Numbered from the stretch's first letter, positions 31,095-41,971 are shown. The stretch: DNA of 64,000 nt from Desulforadius tongensis (GCF_016907915.1 NZ_JAFBCW010000001.1:1-64000), one strand, 5' to 3'. A program made the numbers and translations. Notes: generated from the sequence alone by a model not told the origin.

Positions 31095-31112
31095 CCTGCT
31101 TTTAGCGGTAAC

Positions 31113-32249
31113 TCAGCCTGCCAGCTGTTCTTTCATTAAATCCAGCGCCTTTTGCAGCTGCAGGTCTTTAGCGGCACCCCGGGGCTGTTCCACCGTTATA
31201 TCCGGTTCAATGCCTTTTTTATTGATGTCATGTTTATCCGGTGTTAAATAGCGGGCGGTGGTTAACTTTATGCCCGCCCCGTTATCCAGCGGGAAAACCG
31301 TCTGCACCACCCCTTTGCCGAAACTGGTGGTGCCCACCAGCGTGCCCAGGTGGTGATCTTTAATCGCCCCGGCCAGTATTTCCGCGGCACTGGCGGTATG
31401 CTGGTTCTGCAGCACCACCAGCGGCAGGTTCAGCCCCGGTTTATGGGCTTCAAAGGTATAATCTTCCCCGGCTTTATAGTCTATATGTACTATCGGCCCC
31501 TGGAAAAGAAACTGGTCGGCCACTTTCACCGCCGATCTCAATTCACCGCCGGGATTGTTGCGCAGGTCTAAAATCAGCGCTTTAATGTTTTTACTTTTTA
31601 ATTCCTGCAGTGTATCGCTCAACTCGTTAGGAGTATTATCGTTAAAACTGCTTAACACTATGTAGCCAATTTCTGTCCCTGCCAATACTTTTCCTTCCAC
31701 CGTGGGCACCCGGATTTCTTCCCTGATTAAGTTATTAAATTCCTTCTGTTCACCATTTCTTAACACCGTCAGGGAAACTGCCGTACCCACCGGCCCCCGC
31801 ATCAGGTCAATGGCGGTGTCCAGGTCGATGCCCTTGGCATCCTTTTGGTCAATTTCGATAATTTTGTCCCCCGCCTTGATGCCCGCTTTATAGGCGGGAG
31901 TCCCCTCGTAGGGGCGCACCACCGTAAGATAATCACCTTCAATTCCCACCAAAATACCCAAACCGCCAAAGGAACCGTGAATTTGTTCATTCAGCTTTTT
32001 AAAAGTTTCCGGATCGAGATATGTAGAATAGGGATCATCCAGGGATTCCACCACCCCCCGAATGGCTCCCTCCACCATCTGCTCGGTGGTTACCGTTTCT
32101 AAATACTGGGTACGGATCAGCGATATTACCCTTACCAGATTGCCTAAATCTTTGTAATTGGAAAGCACTGTGTAGCCGGCTGCCGCCACCAGCAGGCAAG
32201 TTACCAATCCAACGGCAATTAATATTCTGCCCAGTGTCCCGGACCTCAA
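31113..32249 (-). CDS. ctpB: Carboxy-terminal processing protease (S41)
   Basis: Secreted or membrane-anchored serine protease. One N-terminal helix is followed by the family N-domain (VVESLDDPYSTYLDPE), a PDZ domain (GSFGGLGILVGIEGDYLTVVRPYEGTPAYKAGIKAGD) and the S41 catalytic core with Ser in TASAAEIL and Lys in GTTSFGKGVVQT. Bacillus CtpB cleaves SpoIVFA during sporulation; this orthologue is placed by context next to minJ and ftsEX. The open frame runs to 32264, but GAGGAG lies so close to the ATG there that TTG at 32247-32249 is preferred. Start choice is uncertain by five codons. Confidence 0.92.
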   Translation of the reverse strand: MRSGTLGRILIAVGLVTCLLVAAAGYTVLSNYKDLGNLVRVISLIRTQYLETVTTEQMVEGAIRGVVESLDDPYSTYLDPETFKKLNEQIHGSFGGLGILVGIEGDYLTVVRPYEGTPAYKAGIKAGDKIIEIDQKDAKGIDLDTAIDLMRGPVGTAVSLTVLRNGEQKEFNNLIREEIRVPTVEGKVLAGTEIGYIVLSSFNDNTPNELSDTLQELKSKNIKALILDLRNNPGGELRSAVKVADQFLFQGPIVHIDYKAGEDYTFEAHKPGLNLPLVVLQNQHTASAAEILAGAIKDHHLGTLVGTTSFGKGVVQTVFPLDNGAGIKLTTARYLTPDKHDINKKGIEPDITVEQPRGAAKDLQLQKALDLMKEQLAG

Positions 32250-32347
32250 CCCCATTCTCCTCAATTAAGTACGTCACCTGCCCAATTTTTTTACGCTTAT
32301 TATACTACACCACATAACCATAAATTACAACTGCGGCAGTTCTTCAT

Positions 32348-33475
32348 CTATTTTAAATATTTCATCGGGTTAACCGGGGTGCCGTGCTCGCGCACCGAAA
32401 AGTCCAGGTGCGGGCCGGTGGACATGCCGGTGCTGCCCACTTTGCCGATTACCTGGCCTTTATTTACCCACTGGCCGGTGCTCACCAGCTGCTGGGAAAG
32501 GTGGGAATAAAGCGTGGTTACTCCCCCGCCGTGGTCCAGCATCACAACCTTACCGTAACCGCGCATGGTTTTAACGGCAATAACCCGGCCTCCCTGGGCA
32601 GCCACCACATTGGCCCCGGTGGGGGCGGCGATATCAATGCCGTTGTGCATGCGGTTCTTTTTCAATATGGGGTGATAACGCATGCCAAAGTAAGAGGTTA
32701 TGGTGGTATAGCCGGGTACCGGCCAGGTGAACTCCCCGCCCACATATTCCCGGCCGCCGTTTTGTTCGGCAATCCGGCGCAGTATTTCCTGTTCCTGCTG
32801 CTCCAATCTATTTAGTTCTTCTTCAAATTGTTTTAAATTCTGCTGCACTTCCTTTAACAGTTTAACCCTTTCACCCTGCCGGGAGGCCAGCTCCCTCCGG
32901 GTCCGTTCCTGCTGCTGGCGCATGGCGGCCAATTCTTTAATTTTAACTTCTAAATCGCTTTTCTTAACCGCTATCCGCTCCCTTTCCGCCGCCACCCTGT
33001 CCATAATTTCCTTGTCCTGCTCCACAATTCTCCGCATCAGTTCCATTCTGTTAACTAAATCGGAAAAACTCTGCGCCTCCAGCAGTACCTCCAGGTAGCT
33101 GACATCCCCGGCCTGGTACATTCCCTTTAGGCGTTTCATCAACAGGTCGGTGCTTTCCTGCAGTTCCTTTTCCGCTTTCTTCAACTGAGCTTCGGTTCTT
33201 TCCAGTTTATCCTGGGCCAGCGCTATGCGGTAGTTGAGATCGGCAATTTCATTTTCCTTTTGGTTAATGGAAGCATTAAGCGCCGCCACCTGCCGGGTTA
33301 TACTCCAAACCTCGCTTTTTTTCTGTTCCACCATTTGTTTCGTCTGCTGCTGTTTTTGCTGCAGCTCCTTTAGTTTTTCCTGCAGGCCGGTTTCGGAGGC
33401 AGAAGCCAGAGTGCTGAATGCCAGGCAGGCAGCTAAACCAAAGGCTGCAATTTTCTTTCCCATGCCGAAACTCAC
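32348..33475 (-). CDS. M23-family (LytM) wall factor with coiled coil
   Basis: 375 residues. A signal peptide (about 1-26) precedes a long heptad-rich coiled coil (about 28-245) and a C-terminal LytM domain (about 265-372). This is the EnvC/CwlO-like layout, and the gene follows ftsX by 17 bases, so it is probably the wall hydrolase or activator controlled by FtsEX. Zinc ligands His277 and Asp281 (HNGID) are present, but the usual HxH is HLD (His356, Asp358), so one zinc-ligand His is replaced by Asp. It may be an altered-metal enzyme or a non-catalytic activator. GTG start after GGGGAGG. Confidence 0.9.
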   Translation of the reverse strand: MSFGMGKKIAAFGLAACLAFSTLASASETGLQEKLKELQQKQQQTKQMVEQKKSEVWSITRQVAALNASINQKENEIADLNYRIALAQDKLERTEAQLKKAEKELQESTDLLMKRLKGMYQAGDVSYLEVLLEAQSFSDLVNRMELMRRIVEQDKEIMDRVAAERERIAVKKSDLEVKIKELAAMRQQQERTRRELASRQGERVKLLKEVQQNLKQFEEELNRLEQQEQEILRRIAEQNGGREYVGGEFTWPVPGYTTITSYFGMRYHPILKKNRMHNGIDIAAPTGANVVAAQGGRVIAVKTMRGYGKVVMLDHGGGVTTLYSHLSQQLVSTGQWVNKGQVIGKVGSTGMSTGPHLDFSVREHGTPVNPMKYLK

Positions 33476-33492
33476 AGCTTATCCTCCCCTGC

Positions 33493-34386
33493 TTACGCTT
33501 TTTTATCAGATAAAAACCGATGAATAGATATCAAACTGCCAAAGATACCGATTAAAATTCCCAGCCCCAGCAGCGCCCCCGGCACCACGGTGAACACCTC
33601 TTCACCGGGCACCAGATTGATAAAGGGCAGAGATACTTTTATCTTGTCCACCAGAGCAATATAACCCAGGTAAACAACGGCCACCGCCAGCAGCGCGCCG
33701 GCCAGTCCCATTATTAAACCTTCCATCAAAAACGGCGCCCGGATGTACCAGTTGGTGGCTCCCAAAAGTTTCATGATGCTTATTTCCCGCCGGCGGGCAA
33801 ACACCGACATGCGGATGGAGGTGGAAATTAAAAATAACGCCGAAACACCTAAAATGCCCATCAATGTCCAGCTGGCCACCCGCAGCCACTGGGTCACCGA
33901 CAGCAGTTTTTCCACCACCCCTTTACCGTAACGCACCATTTCCACCCCGTCCAGCTGTTCAAAGCTGCCGGCCAGCGCCGGTACCTGGTTGGCATCTTCA
34001 GCTTTAACGCGGTAAGCATCGGGCAGCGGGTTTTTTTCCAGGTCTTCCAGCACCTGGGCCCGGCTGCCCAGGCTTTTTTTCATTTCCTGCAGTGCTTTTT
34101 CTTTGGGTATAAACTTTACCTCCGCCACCCCGGCGGTGGATTTGATTTTTTCTCCTATTTCCTTAACATCGGCAGCTGCCAATTCTTCCTCCAAAAACAC
34201 ACTGATTTCCACCTTGGATTCCAGGCGCTGGGTCAGGTAACCGGTATTCATCACCAGCAGCACCGAGCCGCCCAAAATAACCAGCGAAACTGCCACAATG
34301 GATATGGAAGCTACAGTCATCCAACCATTGCGCAGTATTGATACCAGTGCCTCGCGGATGCAGTACAGTATGGTACTAATTCGCAA
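33493..34386 (-). CDS. ftsX: Cell-division ABC permease FtsX
   Basis: Membrane subunit of the FtsEX complex that passes ATPase cycles to wall hydrolases outside. It has 297 residues with four helices: one near 21-46, a large extracellular domain (about 55-165), then helices near 170-190, 220-245 and 265-287. [26 protein letters not shown] is the conserved cytoplasmic coupling region. TTG start, overlapping ftsE by 11 bases with GGGGTG inside ftsE as ribosome binding site. Confidence 0.95.
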   Translation of the reverse strand: MRISTILYCIREALVSILRNGWMTVASISIVAVSLVILGGSVLLVMNTGYLTQRLESKVEISVFLEEELAAADVKEIGEKIKSTAGVAEVKFIPKEKALQEMKKSLGSRAQVLEDLEKNPLPDAYRVKAEDANQVPALAGSFEQLDGVEMVRYGKGVVEKLLSVTQWLRVASWTLMGILGVSALFLISTSIRMSVFARRREISIMKLLGATNWYIRAPFLMEGLIMGLAGALLAVAVVYLGYIALVDKIKVSLPFINLVPGEEVFTVVPGALLGLGILIGIFGSLISIHRFLSDKKA

Positions 34387-35062
34387 AGCTGTACACCCCG
34401 CTCTCTTCGTCGCTGACTATTCTGCCGCCGGAAATCTTTACCACCCGGCGCTTCATGTCGTCCACAATGTCCCGGGCGTGGGTGGCCATTATTATCGTGG
34501 TGCCGTTCCTGTTGATGACGTTAAACAGTTCCATTATCTCCTTAGCGGTATCGGGATCCAAATTGCCGGTGGGCTCATCGGCCAAAATCAGCACCGGGTT
34601 GTTGACAATGGCCCGGGCTATGCCCACCCGCTGCTGCTCGCCGCCGGAAATTTGAGCGGGATAACAGTTGGCCTTTTCCAGCATACCCACCCGCTGCAGA
34701 ACCAGCGGCACCGCCTTGCGGATATATTTCCGGGAGGCCCCCGTTACCTCCAGGGCAAAACTGACATTTTCTGCCACCGTCTTTTGGGGCAGCAGCCGGA
34801 AATCCTGAAAAACCATCCCTATTTTTCTTCTTAAGAGGGGAATTTCCCGGGACCGCAGGCGCACAACATTGCGGCCGTTAAACATCACCTGGCCCCTGGT
34901 GGGCAGTTCTTCACGGTAAATCATTTTCATCAGTGTGGATTTACCCGCCCCGCTGGGACCCACTAAAAAAACAAACTCACCCTTGCGAATGCGCAAAGTG
35001 ATGTCGGATAATGCCTTTACTCCATTGTCGTAGGTTTTGGTCACGTTGTAAAAATGTATCAA
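34376..35062 (-). CDS. ftsE: Cell-division ABC ATPase FtsE
   Basis: ATPase of FtsEX. Walker [11 protein letters not shown]-loop [10 protein letters not shown], signature SGGEQQR, Walker [14 protein letters not shown] and the H-loop MATHA are all present. The frame is open to 35101, but AAGGTGG lies inside and a TTG at 35060-35062 begins the standard [12 protein letters not shown]-terminus (228 residues). It is the first gene of ftsE-ftsX-M23. Upstream DNA holds a 10-bp inverted repeat (35121-35130 and 35176-35185) around an inner hairpin. Confidence 0.96.
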   Translation of the reverse strand: MIHFYNVTKTYDNGVKALSDITLRIRKGEFVFLVGPSGAGKSTLMKMIYREELPTRGQVMFNGRNVVRLRSREIPLLRRKIGMVFQDFRLLPQKTVAENVSFALEVTGASRKYIRKAVPLVLQRVGMLEKANCYPAQISGGEQQRVGIARAIVNNPVLILADEPTGNLDPDTAKEIMELFNVINRNGTTIIMATHARDIVDDMKRRVVKISGGRIVSDEESGVYSFAN

Positions 35063-35120
35063 ATGCTGCACCACCTTGACATTACTGTCATTATATTCCA
35101 AAACAAAAACCTGTCCTGTT

Positions 35121-35185
35121 TTATATGCTTTCGACGGTAATAATCATTTTCCTTTTGGAAAAAGGTAAATATTGCAAGCATATAA
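35121..35185. repeat. Long-spaced inverted repeat upstream of ftsE
   Basis: TTATATGCTT (35121-35130) and AAGCATATAA (35176-35185) are perfect inverted repeats 45 bases apart. Between them a TTTTCC/GGAAAA hairpin occurs near 35148-35160. It sits in the ftsE promoter region and could be a looped operator or leader structure. Confidence 0.45.
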
Positions 35186-35203
35186 TGGAAAAGGTGAAAA
35201 AAG

Positions 35204-35233
35204 GTCAAAAAAAGGTCGCCTGCGGCGACCTTT
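35204..35233 (-). terminator. Terminator of the transketolase pair
   Basis: AAAGGTCGCC (35211-35220) pairs with GGCGACCTTT (35224-35233); the minus strand continues with a T-run. It is 18 bases after the stop at 35251. Confidence 0.9.
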
Positions 35234-35250
35234 GGGGTGTTATACAGCTG

Positions 35251-36195
35251 CTATTTCATCTTTTTTTCTATTACCCTGCTGACGGCATCTATGATGCTTT
35301 GGGCCGTCAATCCGTAATGGGCCATCAATTCTGCCGGTTTGCCCGATTGGCCAAACACATCTCTTATCCCTACCCGCTTCAGCGGCACCGGGCAGTGCTC
35401 GCTCAACGTTTCTGCCACCGCACTGCCCAGGCCGCCGATGATGCTGTGCTCTTCGGCGGTTACAACGGCCCCGGTTTCCCTGGCCGCTTCCACCACCGCC
35501 GCGATGTCCAGCGGTTTAATGGTGTGTACGTCCAGCACCCGGGCGCTGATGCCCTCCCTGGCCAGGAGATCGGCAGCTTCCAGCGCTGCAGACACCATAA
35601 TGCCGGTGGCAATGATGGTTACATGGCTGCCTTCCCGCAGTTTAACCGCTTCTCCCGGGTTGAATTTGAAGTTTTTATCGTGAATTACCGGCACGCCGGA
35701 ACGTCCCAGGCGGATGTATACCGGCCCGTCAATTTCTGCCGCTGCCCGGATGGCCCCGTCGGTTTCAACGGCGTCGGCGGGAACAAACACTGTAAAGCCC
35801 GGCAGGGCCCGCATGATGGCGATGTCTTCCACCGACTGGTGGGAACCGCCGTCCTCCCCCACCGTGATACCGGCGTGGGTGGCAGCAATTTTAACGTTTA
35901 ACCGGGGATAGGCTATGCTGTTGCGCAGCTGGTCGTAAGCCCTGCCGGTGGCAAATACCGCAAAGGTGCTGCAGAAAGGTATTTTGCCCGCTGCAGCCAA
36001 ACCGGCGGCAGTGGCCATCATGTTGGCCTCGGCAATGCCCATATTGAAAAACCGTTCCGGGTAGTGTTTGCTGAAATCATGGGTTTTGGTGGATTTGGAC
36101 AGGTCAGCATCCAGCACCACAATGTTGGGGTTTTCTTTACCTAAAGCCAAAAGGGTTTCGCCGTAGGCTTCCCTGGTAGCTATTTTTTTACTCAA
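35251..36195 (-). CDS. Transketolase, C-terminal subunit
   Basis: Pyrimidine-binding and C-terminal domains of a split transketolase, 314 residues. Motifs include TREAYGETLLAL, MGIAEANMMATAAGLA with the catalytic Glu that activates thiamine diphosphate, THAGITVGEDGGSHQSVEDIA and RLGRSGVPVI. It is encoded 49 bases downstream of the N-terminal subunit. It would transfer two-carbon units in the non-oxidative pentose phosphate pathway as a two-subunit enzyme. TTG start about nine bases after GGAGG. Confidence 0.95.
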   Translation of the reverse strand: MSKKIATREAYGETLLALGKENPNIVVLDADLSKSTKTHDFSKHYPERFFNMGIAEANMMATAAGLAAAGKIPFCSTFAVFATGRAYDQLRNSIAYPRLNVKIAATHAGITVGEDGGSHQSVEDIAIMRALPGFTVFVPADAVETDGAIRAAAEIDGPVYIRLGRSGVPVIHDKNFKFNPGEAVKLREGSHVTIIATGIMVSAALEAADLLAREGISARVLDVHTIKPLDIAAVVEAARETGAVVTAEEHSIIGGLGSAVAETLSEHCPVPLKRVGIRDVFGQSGKPAELMAHYGLTAQSIIDAVSRVIEKKMK

Positions 36196-36244
36196 CTGTA
36201 CAAACCTCCAGTCTTCATTTTCATTCCCTGCCAGTGTTACACTG

Positions 36245-37063
36245 CTAAGCCAGTTCTTTCAGCGCTTCTTCCACCTGCTCGGCACTGGGGGCTTTGCCGT
36301 GCCAGCCCACCTGGTTTTCCATAAAGGATACCCCTTTGCCCTTTACTGTTTGGGCCACAATGATGGTGGGCTTGCCGGTGGTGCCCTTTGCTTCATCAAC
36401 GGCCTTTAATATTTGCTCCATGTTGTGACCGTCAATTTCAATTACGTGCCAGCCAAAGGCCCGCCACTTGTCAGCCACCGGTTCCGGAGACATCACTTCT
36501 TCTATGCGGCCGTCTATCTGCATTTTGTTGTAATCCAAAAAGGCGGTCAGGTTGTCCAGCTTGTAGTGGGCCGCCGCCATGGCCGCCTCCCATACCTGGC
36601 CTTCCTGAATTTCACCGTCACCAAGCAGCACATAGACCCGGTAATCTTTTTTATCCAGTTTACCGGCCATGGCCATGCCGTTGGCCGCTGACAAACCCTG
36701 TCCCAGCGAACCGGTGGACATTTCTACCCCCGGCAGCTTTTTCATATCCGGGTGCCCCTGCAGCCTGCTGCCCAGCCGGCGCAGGCTTTTCAGTTCTTCC
36801 TTTTCAAAGTAACCCCTTTCGGCCAGGGCAGCGTAAAGCACCGGGGCAGCGTGTCCCTTGCTCAGCACAAACCTGTCCCTATCCGGCCAGTTTGGCTCCC
36901 GGGGATTAATGTTCATCACTTCGAAATACAGGGCGGTAACAATGTCCGCCGCAGACAGCGAACCACCGGGATGACCTGATCCGGCTTCACCTAACATGGT
37001 GACAATGTCCCGGCGAATGATTTTGGCTTTGGCCTGCAGTTCTTCCAGCCGGTTCTGATTCAT
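36245..37063 (-). CDS. Transketolase, N-terminal subunit
   Basis: Thiamine-diphosphate-binding half of the split transketolase. It shows [38 protein letters not shown], and the metal/cofactor motif [13 protein letters not shown] followed by [17 protein letters not shown]. The frame is open to 37078, but GGAGG lies inside and ATG at 37061-37063 (MNQNRLEEL) is the proper start, giving 272 residues. The gene lies directly after the YitT protein gene and before its partner. Confidence 0.95.
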   Translation of the reverse strand: MNQNRLEELQAKAKIIRRDIVTMLGEAGSGHPGGSLSAADIVTALYFEVMNINPREPNWPDRDRFVLSKGHAAPVLYAALAERGYFEKEELKSLRRLGSRLQGHPDMKKLPGVEMSTGSLGQGLSAANGMAMAGKLDKKDYRVYVLLGDGEIQEGQVWEAAMAAAHYKLDNLTAFLDYNKMQIDGRIEEVMSPEPVADKWRAFGWHVIEIDGHNMEQILKAVDEAKGTTGKPTIIVAQTVKGKGVSFMENQVGWHGKAPSAEQVEEALKELA

Positions 37064-37084
37064 TACTGTTCCCTCCAAAAATAT

Positions 37085-37936
37085 TTATTTTTGTTGTACA
37101 GTTATCTGCTTAAAGCCCTCTCCAATCACTTCATGCACGTCGGCGGTGATGACAAAGGCCCTGGGGTCGGCCCGGTAAATTATATCCTTTAACTTTGTCA
37201 CTTCGCTGCGGTGCACCACCGAAAGCAGAACATACCTGTCGGCACCGGTGTACATGCCTTGGGCATTCCAAACGGTGGCCCCCCGGTCCAGCTGTTTCAT
37301 TATTTCTTCCCCCACCGCCTGGGGATTATTGGTTATAATTATAAATCCTTTGGCGTAGGTAAATCCCTCCTGCACCACGTCAATCACTTTGGATATTATA
37401 AAAATGGTAATCATGGCGTACATGGCCAGTTCCCAGGATTTAAACACCAGGCCGGCGGCCGCCACCACCACGGCATCCACCATAAATAAAAGCTGCCCGA
37501 TGTTAAGCCCGGTGTAAGAGCGCAGTATGGCAGCGGCCAGGGCGGTTCCGCCGGTGGTGCTTTTGTTGCGGAAAACAATCCCCAAACCGATACCGTTTAA
37601 CACCCCGCCGTAAATGCTGGCCAGCAGCAGGTTATCTGTGGGCACCGGCAGGTGCGGGGCCGTCAGGTCAACCGCCAGCGATAGGGCAATGGTGCCGAAC
37701 AGCGAGTTGAGGGCAAAGGAAAATCCCAGCCGCCAAATGCCGATTATGTACAGCGGCACGTTCATTGCCAGCATGACAATGCCCACCGGCACATTAAACA
37801 CATAATAAATAATGGTGGCGGCACCGCTGACACCGCCGGCGGCAATTTTATTGGGTACTAAAAACAGGTTCATACCCACAGCCACCAGTATTACTCCCAC
37901 CAGTATCCCGGTATATTGTTTTATCCAGTTATACAT
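37085..37936 (-). CDS. YitT-family membrane protein (DUF161 + DUF2179)
   Basis: 283 residues: about five or six hydrophobic helices in the first 180 residues (TGILVGVILVAVGMNLFLVP, GGVSGAATIIYYVFNVPVG, FRNKSTTGGTALAAAIL) and a soluble C-terminal DUF2179 domain (GATVWNAQGMYTGADRYVLLSVVHRSEVTKLKDIIYRADPRAFV). Members are widespread in Firmicutes with several paralogues per genome; transport of a small solute is suspected but unproven. ATG after GGGG. It precedes the transketolase genes by about 20 bases and may be co-transcribed. Confidence 0.9.
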   Translation of the reverse strand: MYNWIKQYTGILVGVILVAVGMNLFLVPNKIAAGGVSGAATIIYYVFNVPVGIVMLAMNVPLYIIGIWRLGFSFALNSLFGTIALSLAVDLTAPHLPVPTDNLLLASIYGGVLNGIGLGIVFRNKSTTGGTALAAAILRSYTGLNIGQLLFMVDAVVVAAAGLVFKSWELAMYAMITIFIISKVIDVVQEGFTYAKGFIIITNNPQAVGEEIMKQLDRGATVWNAQGMYTGADRYVLLSVVHRSEVTKLKDIIYRADPRAFVITADVHEVIGEGFKQITVQQK

Positions 37937-38016
37937 CGCATCAACCCCATATACACCATAAAATGTATAGGGTTATAGTTCCCCATTTCTTTTTTCAAAT
38001 TACAAATTCCTGCATT

Positions 38017-38056
38017 AAGCCGAAAAAGCCGGGATTCATCCCGGTTTTTTCGGCTT
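38017..38056 (-). terminator. Terminator of prfB
   Basis: Bases 38017-38034 pair with 38039-38056, an 18-bp stem with one mismatch and a 4-base loop. It overlaps the last base of the prfB stop codon. Confidence 0.85.
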
Positions 38057-39172
38057 TATCCCTCCACATTCCTTTGGGCCATTTCTCTTAAATAGGCCCG
38101 AATAAAGGGGTCTATATACCCGTCCATTACCTGTTCCACATTACCTATTTCCACACCGGTGCGGTGGTCTTTTACCAGCTTGTAGGGATGAAAGATGTAC
38201 GATCTTATTTGGCTGCCCCAGGCAATTTCCTGCTGCTCGCCCCGCAGCGCCGCCAGTTCCTGCTCTCTTTTCTGCAGTTCCAGGTCTAAAAGCTTTGCTT
38301 TCAGCATTTTCATGGCGGCGCTGCGGTTGGTTATCTGCGAGCGCTCGCTCTGGCAGGACACCACTATGCCGGTGGGAAGGTGGGTAATGCGCACCGCAGA
38401 GTCCGTCTTGTTCACGTGCTGACCGCCGGCTCCCCCGGCCCGGAAGGTGTCAATTTTTAAATCTTCATCTTTAATTTCTACTTCCACGTTTTCCTCCGCC
38501 TCAGGCATTACATCCACCGAGGCAAAGGAAGTATGCCGGCGGCCGGCGGTATCAAAGGGGGAAATGCGCACCAGCCGGTGCACCCCTTTTTCCACCCGCA
38601 GGTAGCCAAAGGCGTTGGGACCGCTGATTTCCAGCGTGACACTTTTTACCCCGGCTTCATCGCCGGGCAGCATGTCCAGTACCGAAACCCGGTAGCCGTT
38701 GTTTTCCGCCCACCGGGTGTACATGCGCAGCAGCATTTCCACCCAGTCCTGGGCTTCGGTTCCCCCGGCCCCGGCGTGCAGTGTAACGATGGCACTGCCC
38801 CGGTCGTACTTGCCGCACAGCAGCACCTCCAGTTCCATATTTTCCACCCGCCCGGCCAGGTGGGTGTAGTTCCGGCGGGCCTCTTTAAAGGCCTCTTCGT
38901 CCTTTTCTTCTTCACTTAACTGCACCAGCACCGCCAAATCCTCCACCTCCTGCTGCAGCCGGTTAAAGGCTTTAACCCGGTCTTTGAGGTGGGAAAGTTT
39001 TTGGTTTATTTTTTGCGCCCTGTTTTGATCATCCCAAAATCCCGGGGCCAGCATCTGCTGTTCCAACTGTTCTATTTTCTCAATCTTGCCGGCAATGTCA
39101 AAGAGAAACCCTCAAATCTGCCAGGCGCTTTTCCAGCACCTTTATATCCCGCTTTAATTCCGAATAGTCCAT
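38056..39172 (-). CDS. prfB: Peptide chain release factor 2, programmed +1 frameshift
   Basis: Releases peptides at UGA and UAA codons. The first 24 codons run from ATG at 39170-39172 to an in-frame TGA at 39098-39100. There the sequence AGGGTTTCTCTTTGAC gives the classic CTT-TGA-C slippery site with an upstream AGGG that can pair with the ribosome. A +1 shift resumes as LDIAGKIEKIEQLEQQMLAPGFWDD. The full product is about 371 residues. The stop-recognition tripeptide SPF (RISPFDTAGRRHTS) and catalytic GGQ (GGAGGQHVNKTD) are present. The frameshift autoregulates RF2 level. It follows secA by 40 bases. Confidence 0.96.
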
Positions 39173-39212
39173 GGCTGAAATCCTCCGTTCACTGTATTTT
39201 TGCTCATTTTCT

Positions 39213-41858
39213 TTATACATTTCTGCCGCAGCACTTTTTGTACTTCTTACCGCTGCCGCAGGGGCACGGTTGGTTGCGGCCCACCGTTTCCTTTCGGCGA
39301 ATGGGCTGCTTGGGTTTGTCTTCATCCTGATACCTGTTTTCCACAACGTTGCGCTTTTGTTCCGGCTGGACTTCCCGCACCACGCTGACCCGGAAAATGT
39401 AGCGCACCACGTCATCCTGAATGCTGTCAATCATGTTTTGGAACATTTCATAGCCTTCAAATTTGTACTCTGTCACCGGGTCCTTCTGGCCGTAGCCCCT
39501 CAGACCGATCCCTTCCCGCAGCTGATCCATGGCATCCAGGTGGTCCATCCACTTGGCATCCACCGTGCGCAGTATAATCATGCGCTCTATCTCCCGCATG
39601 GTTTCGGTTCCCAGCTCTTCTTCCCGTTTTTCATAAGCCTGAAGAGCCTTTTTCAGCAGCAGGTCCACCAGTTCCTGGCGTTCCATTTCCACGTCGTCAA
39701 TGTCGCTCAACCGGATGTCGTGGTTGGGTAAGAAAAGCTGCTCTGCCTGGCGCAGCAGCCCTTCCCTGTCCCATTCCTCGGGGTAAACCCCCTCCGGACA
39801 GTAGGTATCCACCGTGCGCTGCACCACCTGGGCAATCATATCCTGGACGTGTTTTTTCATATCTTCCCCGGTGAGCACCCGGCGGCGCTGTTCATATATC
39901 AGTTCCCGCTGCTGGTTCAGCACATCGTCCAGCTGCAGCACGTGCTTGCGGATGCTGAAGTTGCGGCTTTCCACCCTTTTTTGGGCCGTTTCAATGGATT
40001 TGCTGACCAATTTAGCTTCAATGGGCGTGTCTTCCTCCAGCCCCAAGCGTTCCATCAAACCGGCTATGTTGTCTGAACCGAACAGCCGCATCAAATCGTC
40101 TTCCAGCGAGATAAAGAACTGGCTGGAGCCCGGGTCTCCCTGGCGGCCGGCACGGCCCCGCAGCTGGTTGTCAATGCGGCGGCTTTCGTGGCGCTCGGTA
40201 CCTATAATGTGCAGCCCGCCAACTTCAACCACCTTCCGGTGCTCCTGATCCGTTTCTTTTTTGTATTTCTGCACCAGCTGTTGATAGGTGCTGTCTTTTT
40301 CCAACTGCTCCAAATCCAAATCTACGCCCCGGCGGCGCATCTCTGCCTGGGCCAGGAATTCCGGGTTGCCGCCCAAAAGGATGTCGGTACCGCGGCCGGC
40401 CATGTTGGTGGCAATGGTTACCGCACCCAGGCGGCCGGCCTGGGCCACAATTTCCGCCTCTTTTTCGTGGTGCTTGGCGTTGAGCACCTGGTGCGGAATG
40501 CCCCGCTTTTTGAGCATTTTTGACAGCAGTTCAGATTTTTCAATGGTTACGGTGCCCACCAGCACCGGCTGGCCTTTTTTATGCCGGGCCGCGATTTCCT
40601 CTACCACCGCGTTAAATTTGGCCCTTTCGGTTTTATAAACCACATCGGGCAGATCTTCCCTAATCATCGGTTTGTTGGTGGGAATGGGCACCACGTCCAG
40701 GCCGTAAATGCTGCGGAATTCTTCTTCTTCCGTCAATGCCGTACCGGTCATGCCGGCCAGTTTTTTGTACATGCGGAAGTAGTTTTGGAATGTAATGGTG
40801 GCCAGGGTTTGCGATTCCCGCTCGATTTTAACCCCTTCCTTGGCTTCAATGGCCTGGTGCAGGCCGTCACTGTAGCGGCGGCCAAACATCAAGCGGCCGG
40901 TAAACTGGTCCACTATCACCACCTGGCCGTCTTTTACCACGTAGTCCCGGTCCCGCTTCATCAGCCCGTGGGCTTTTAAAGCCTGCTGCAGGTAGTGGTT
41001 GATTTCGGTGTTTTGATCGTCATATAAATTCTCTATGCCCAGCAGTTTTTCCGCCTTTTCTATTCCTTCTTCGGTAAGGAGCACGGTGTGGGCCTTTTCG
41101 TCCACCGTGTAATCAACATCCTTCTGCAGCTTGGGCACCACCCTGGCCATGGTGTAATAGAGGTGGGTGGGTTTATCCGCCTGGCCGGATATAATCAGCG
41201 GGGTGCGGGCTTCGTCAATTAAAATGCTGTCCACTTCGTCCACAATGGCATAGTGCAGATCCCTCTGCACCATCTGCTCGGGCCGCAGCGCCATGTTGTC
41301 CCGCAGGTAATCAAAACCGAATTCATTGTTCGTACCGTAGGTAATGTCGCACCGGTACGCCTGCTGACGTTCTTCCCATTCCAAACCGTGCACAATCAGG
41401 CCCACGGACAGCCCCAGGAAGCGGTACAGCTGGCCCATCCACTCGCTGTCACGGCGGGCCAGGTAGTCGTTCACCGTTACCACGTGTACCCCTTTGCCGC
41501 TGAGGGCGTTAAGGTACACCGGCAGGGTGGCCACCAGTGTTTTACCTTCACCGGTTTTCATTTCCGCAATACGGCCCTGGTGCAGCACGATACCGCCAAT
41601 TAACTGTACATCATAGTGCCTCATGTCCAGCACCCGGCGGGAGGCCTCCCGCACCACGGCAAAGGCCTCGGGCAGAATATCTTCCAGCGTGCTGCCGGCC
41701 TCCAGCCGGCTTTTAAACTCTGCCGTTTTGGCCTGCAGTTCACCGTCCGGCAGCGCCTTCAGCTCCGGTTCCAAATCATTAATCTTATCCACCAGCGGCT
41801 GTATTTTTTTTATTTCCCTGGCATTTTGGTCAAACAGCCCTTTAAGAAATTTCAACAT
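39213..41858 (-). CDS. secA: Preprotein translocase ATPase SecA
   Basis: Motor that drives proteins through SecYEG. It has 881 residues. Visible are the nucleotide site [11 protein letters not shown] near 100-115, [19 protein letters not shown], the preprotein cross-linking region, helicase motif [15 protein letters not shown] and the [10 protein letters not shown] motif, with C-terminal zinc finger [13 protein letters not shown] (about 865-877). ATG follows GTGAGGTG. It lies between hpf and prfB; a hairpin at 41885-41908 precedes it. Confidence 0.98.
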   Translation of the reverse strand: MLKFLKGLFDQNAREIKKIQPLVDKINDLEPELKALPDGELQAKTAEFKSRLEAGSTLEDILPEAFAVVREASRRVLDMRHYDVQLIGGIVLHQGRIAEMKTGEGKTLVATLPVYLNALSGKGVHVVTVNDYLARRDSEWMGQLYRFLGLSVGLIVHGLEWEERQQAYRCDITYGTNNEFGFDYLRDNMALRPEQMVQRDLHYAIVDEVDSILIDEARTPLIISGQADKPTHLYYTMARVVPKLQKDVDYTVDEKAHTVLLTEEGIEKAEKLLGIENLYDDQNTEINHYLQQALKAHGLMKRDRDYVVKDGQVVIVDQFTGRLMFGRRYSDGLHQAIEAKEGVKIERESQTLATITFQNYFRMYKKLAGMTGTALTEEEEFRSIYGLDVVPIPTNKPMIREDLPDVVYKTERAKFNAVVEEIAARHKKGQPVLVGTVTIEKSELLSKMLKKRGIPHQVLNAKHHEKEAEIVAQAGRLGAVTIATNMAGRGTDILLGGNPEFLAQAEMRRRGVDLDLEQLEKDSTYQQLVQKYKKETDQEHRKVVEVGGLHIIGTERHESRRIDNQLRGRAGRQGDPGSSQFFISLEDDLMRLFGSDNIAGLMERLGLEEDTPIEAKLVSKSIETAQKRVESRNFSIRKHVLQLDDVLNQQRELIYEQRRRVLTGEDMKKHVQDMIAQVVQRTVDTYCPEGVYPEEWDREGLLRQAEQLFLPNHDIRLSDIDDVEMERQELVDLLLKKALQAYEKREEELGTETMREIERMIILRTVDAKWMDHLDAMDQLREGIGLRGYGQKDPVTEYKFEGYEMFQNMIDSIQDDVVRYIFRVSVVREVQPEQKRNVVENRYQDEDKPKQPIRRKETVGRNQPCPCGSGKKYKKCCGRNV

Positions 41859-41884
41859 CGGAGAACAATCACCTCACGTTAAAG

Positions 41885-41908
41885 AGAGGAACCTAATAAG
41901 GTTCCTCT
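41885..41908 (-). terminator. Hairpin between hpf and secA
   Basis: AGAGGAACCT (41885-41894) pairs with AGGTTCCTCT (41899-41908) around AATA. On the minus strand only a short CTTTAA follows, so it may be a weak terminator of hpf or a secA leader structure. Confidence 0.5.
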
Positions 41909-41971
41909 TCCTTGTTAGAGTATATCAATTTATTTTATCACTAAAAGCGCGCTGCTTCAAGATTCAGGAAA

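Noticed and set aside
35251-37063. Transketolase split by mutation
   Set aside because: Two separate subunit genes with own ribosome binding sites are normal in many Firmicutes and archaea.
38056-39172. prfB as a frameshifted pseudogene
   Set aside because: The frame break is the standard CTT-TGA-C recoding site and everything downstream is intact.
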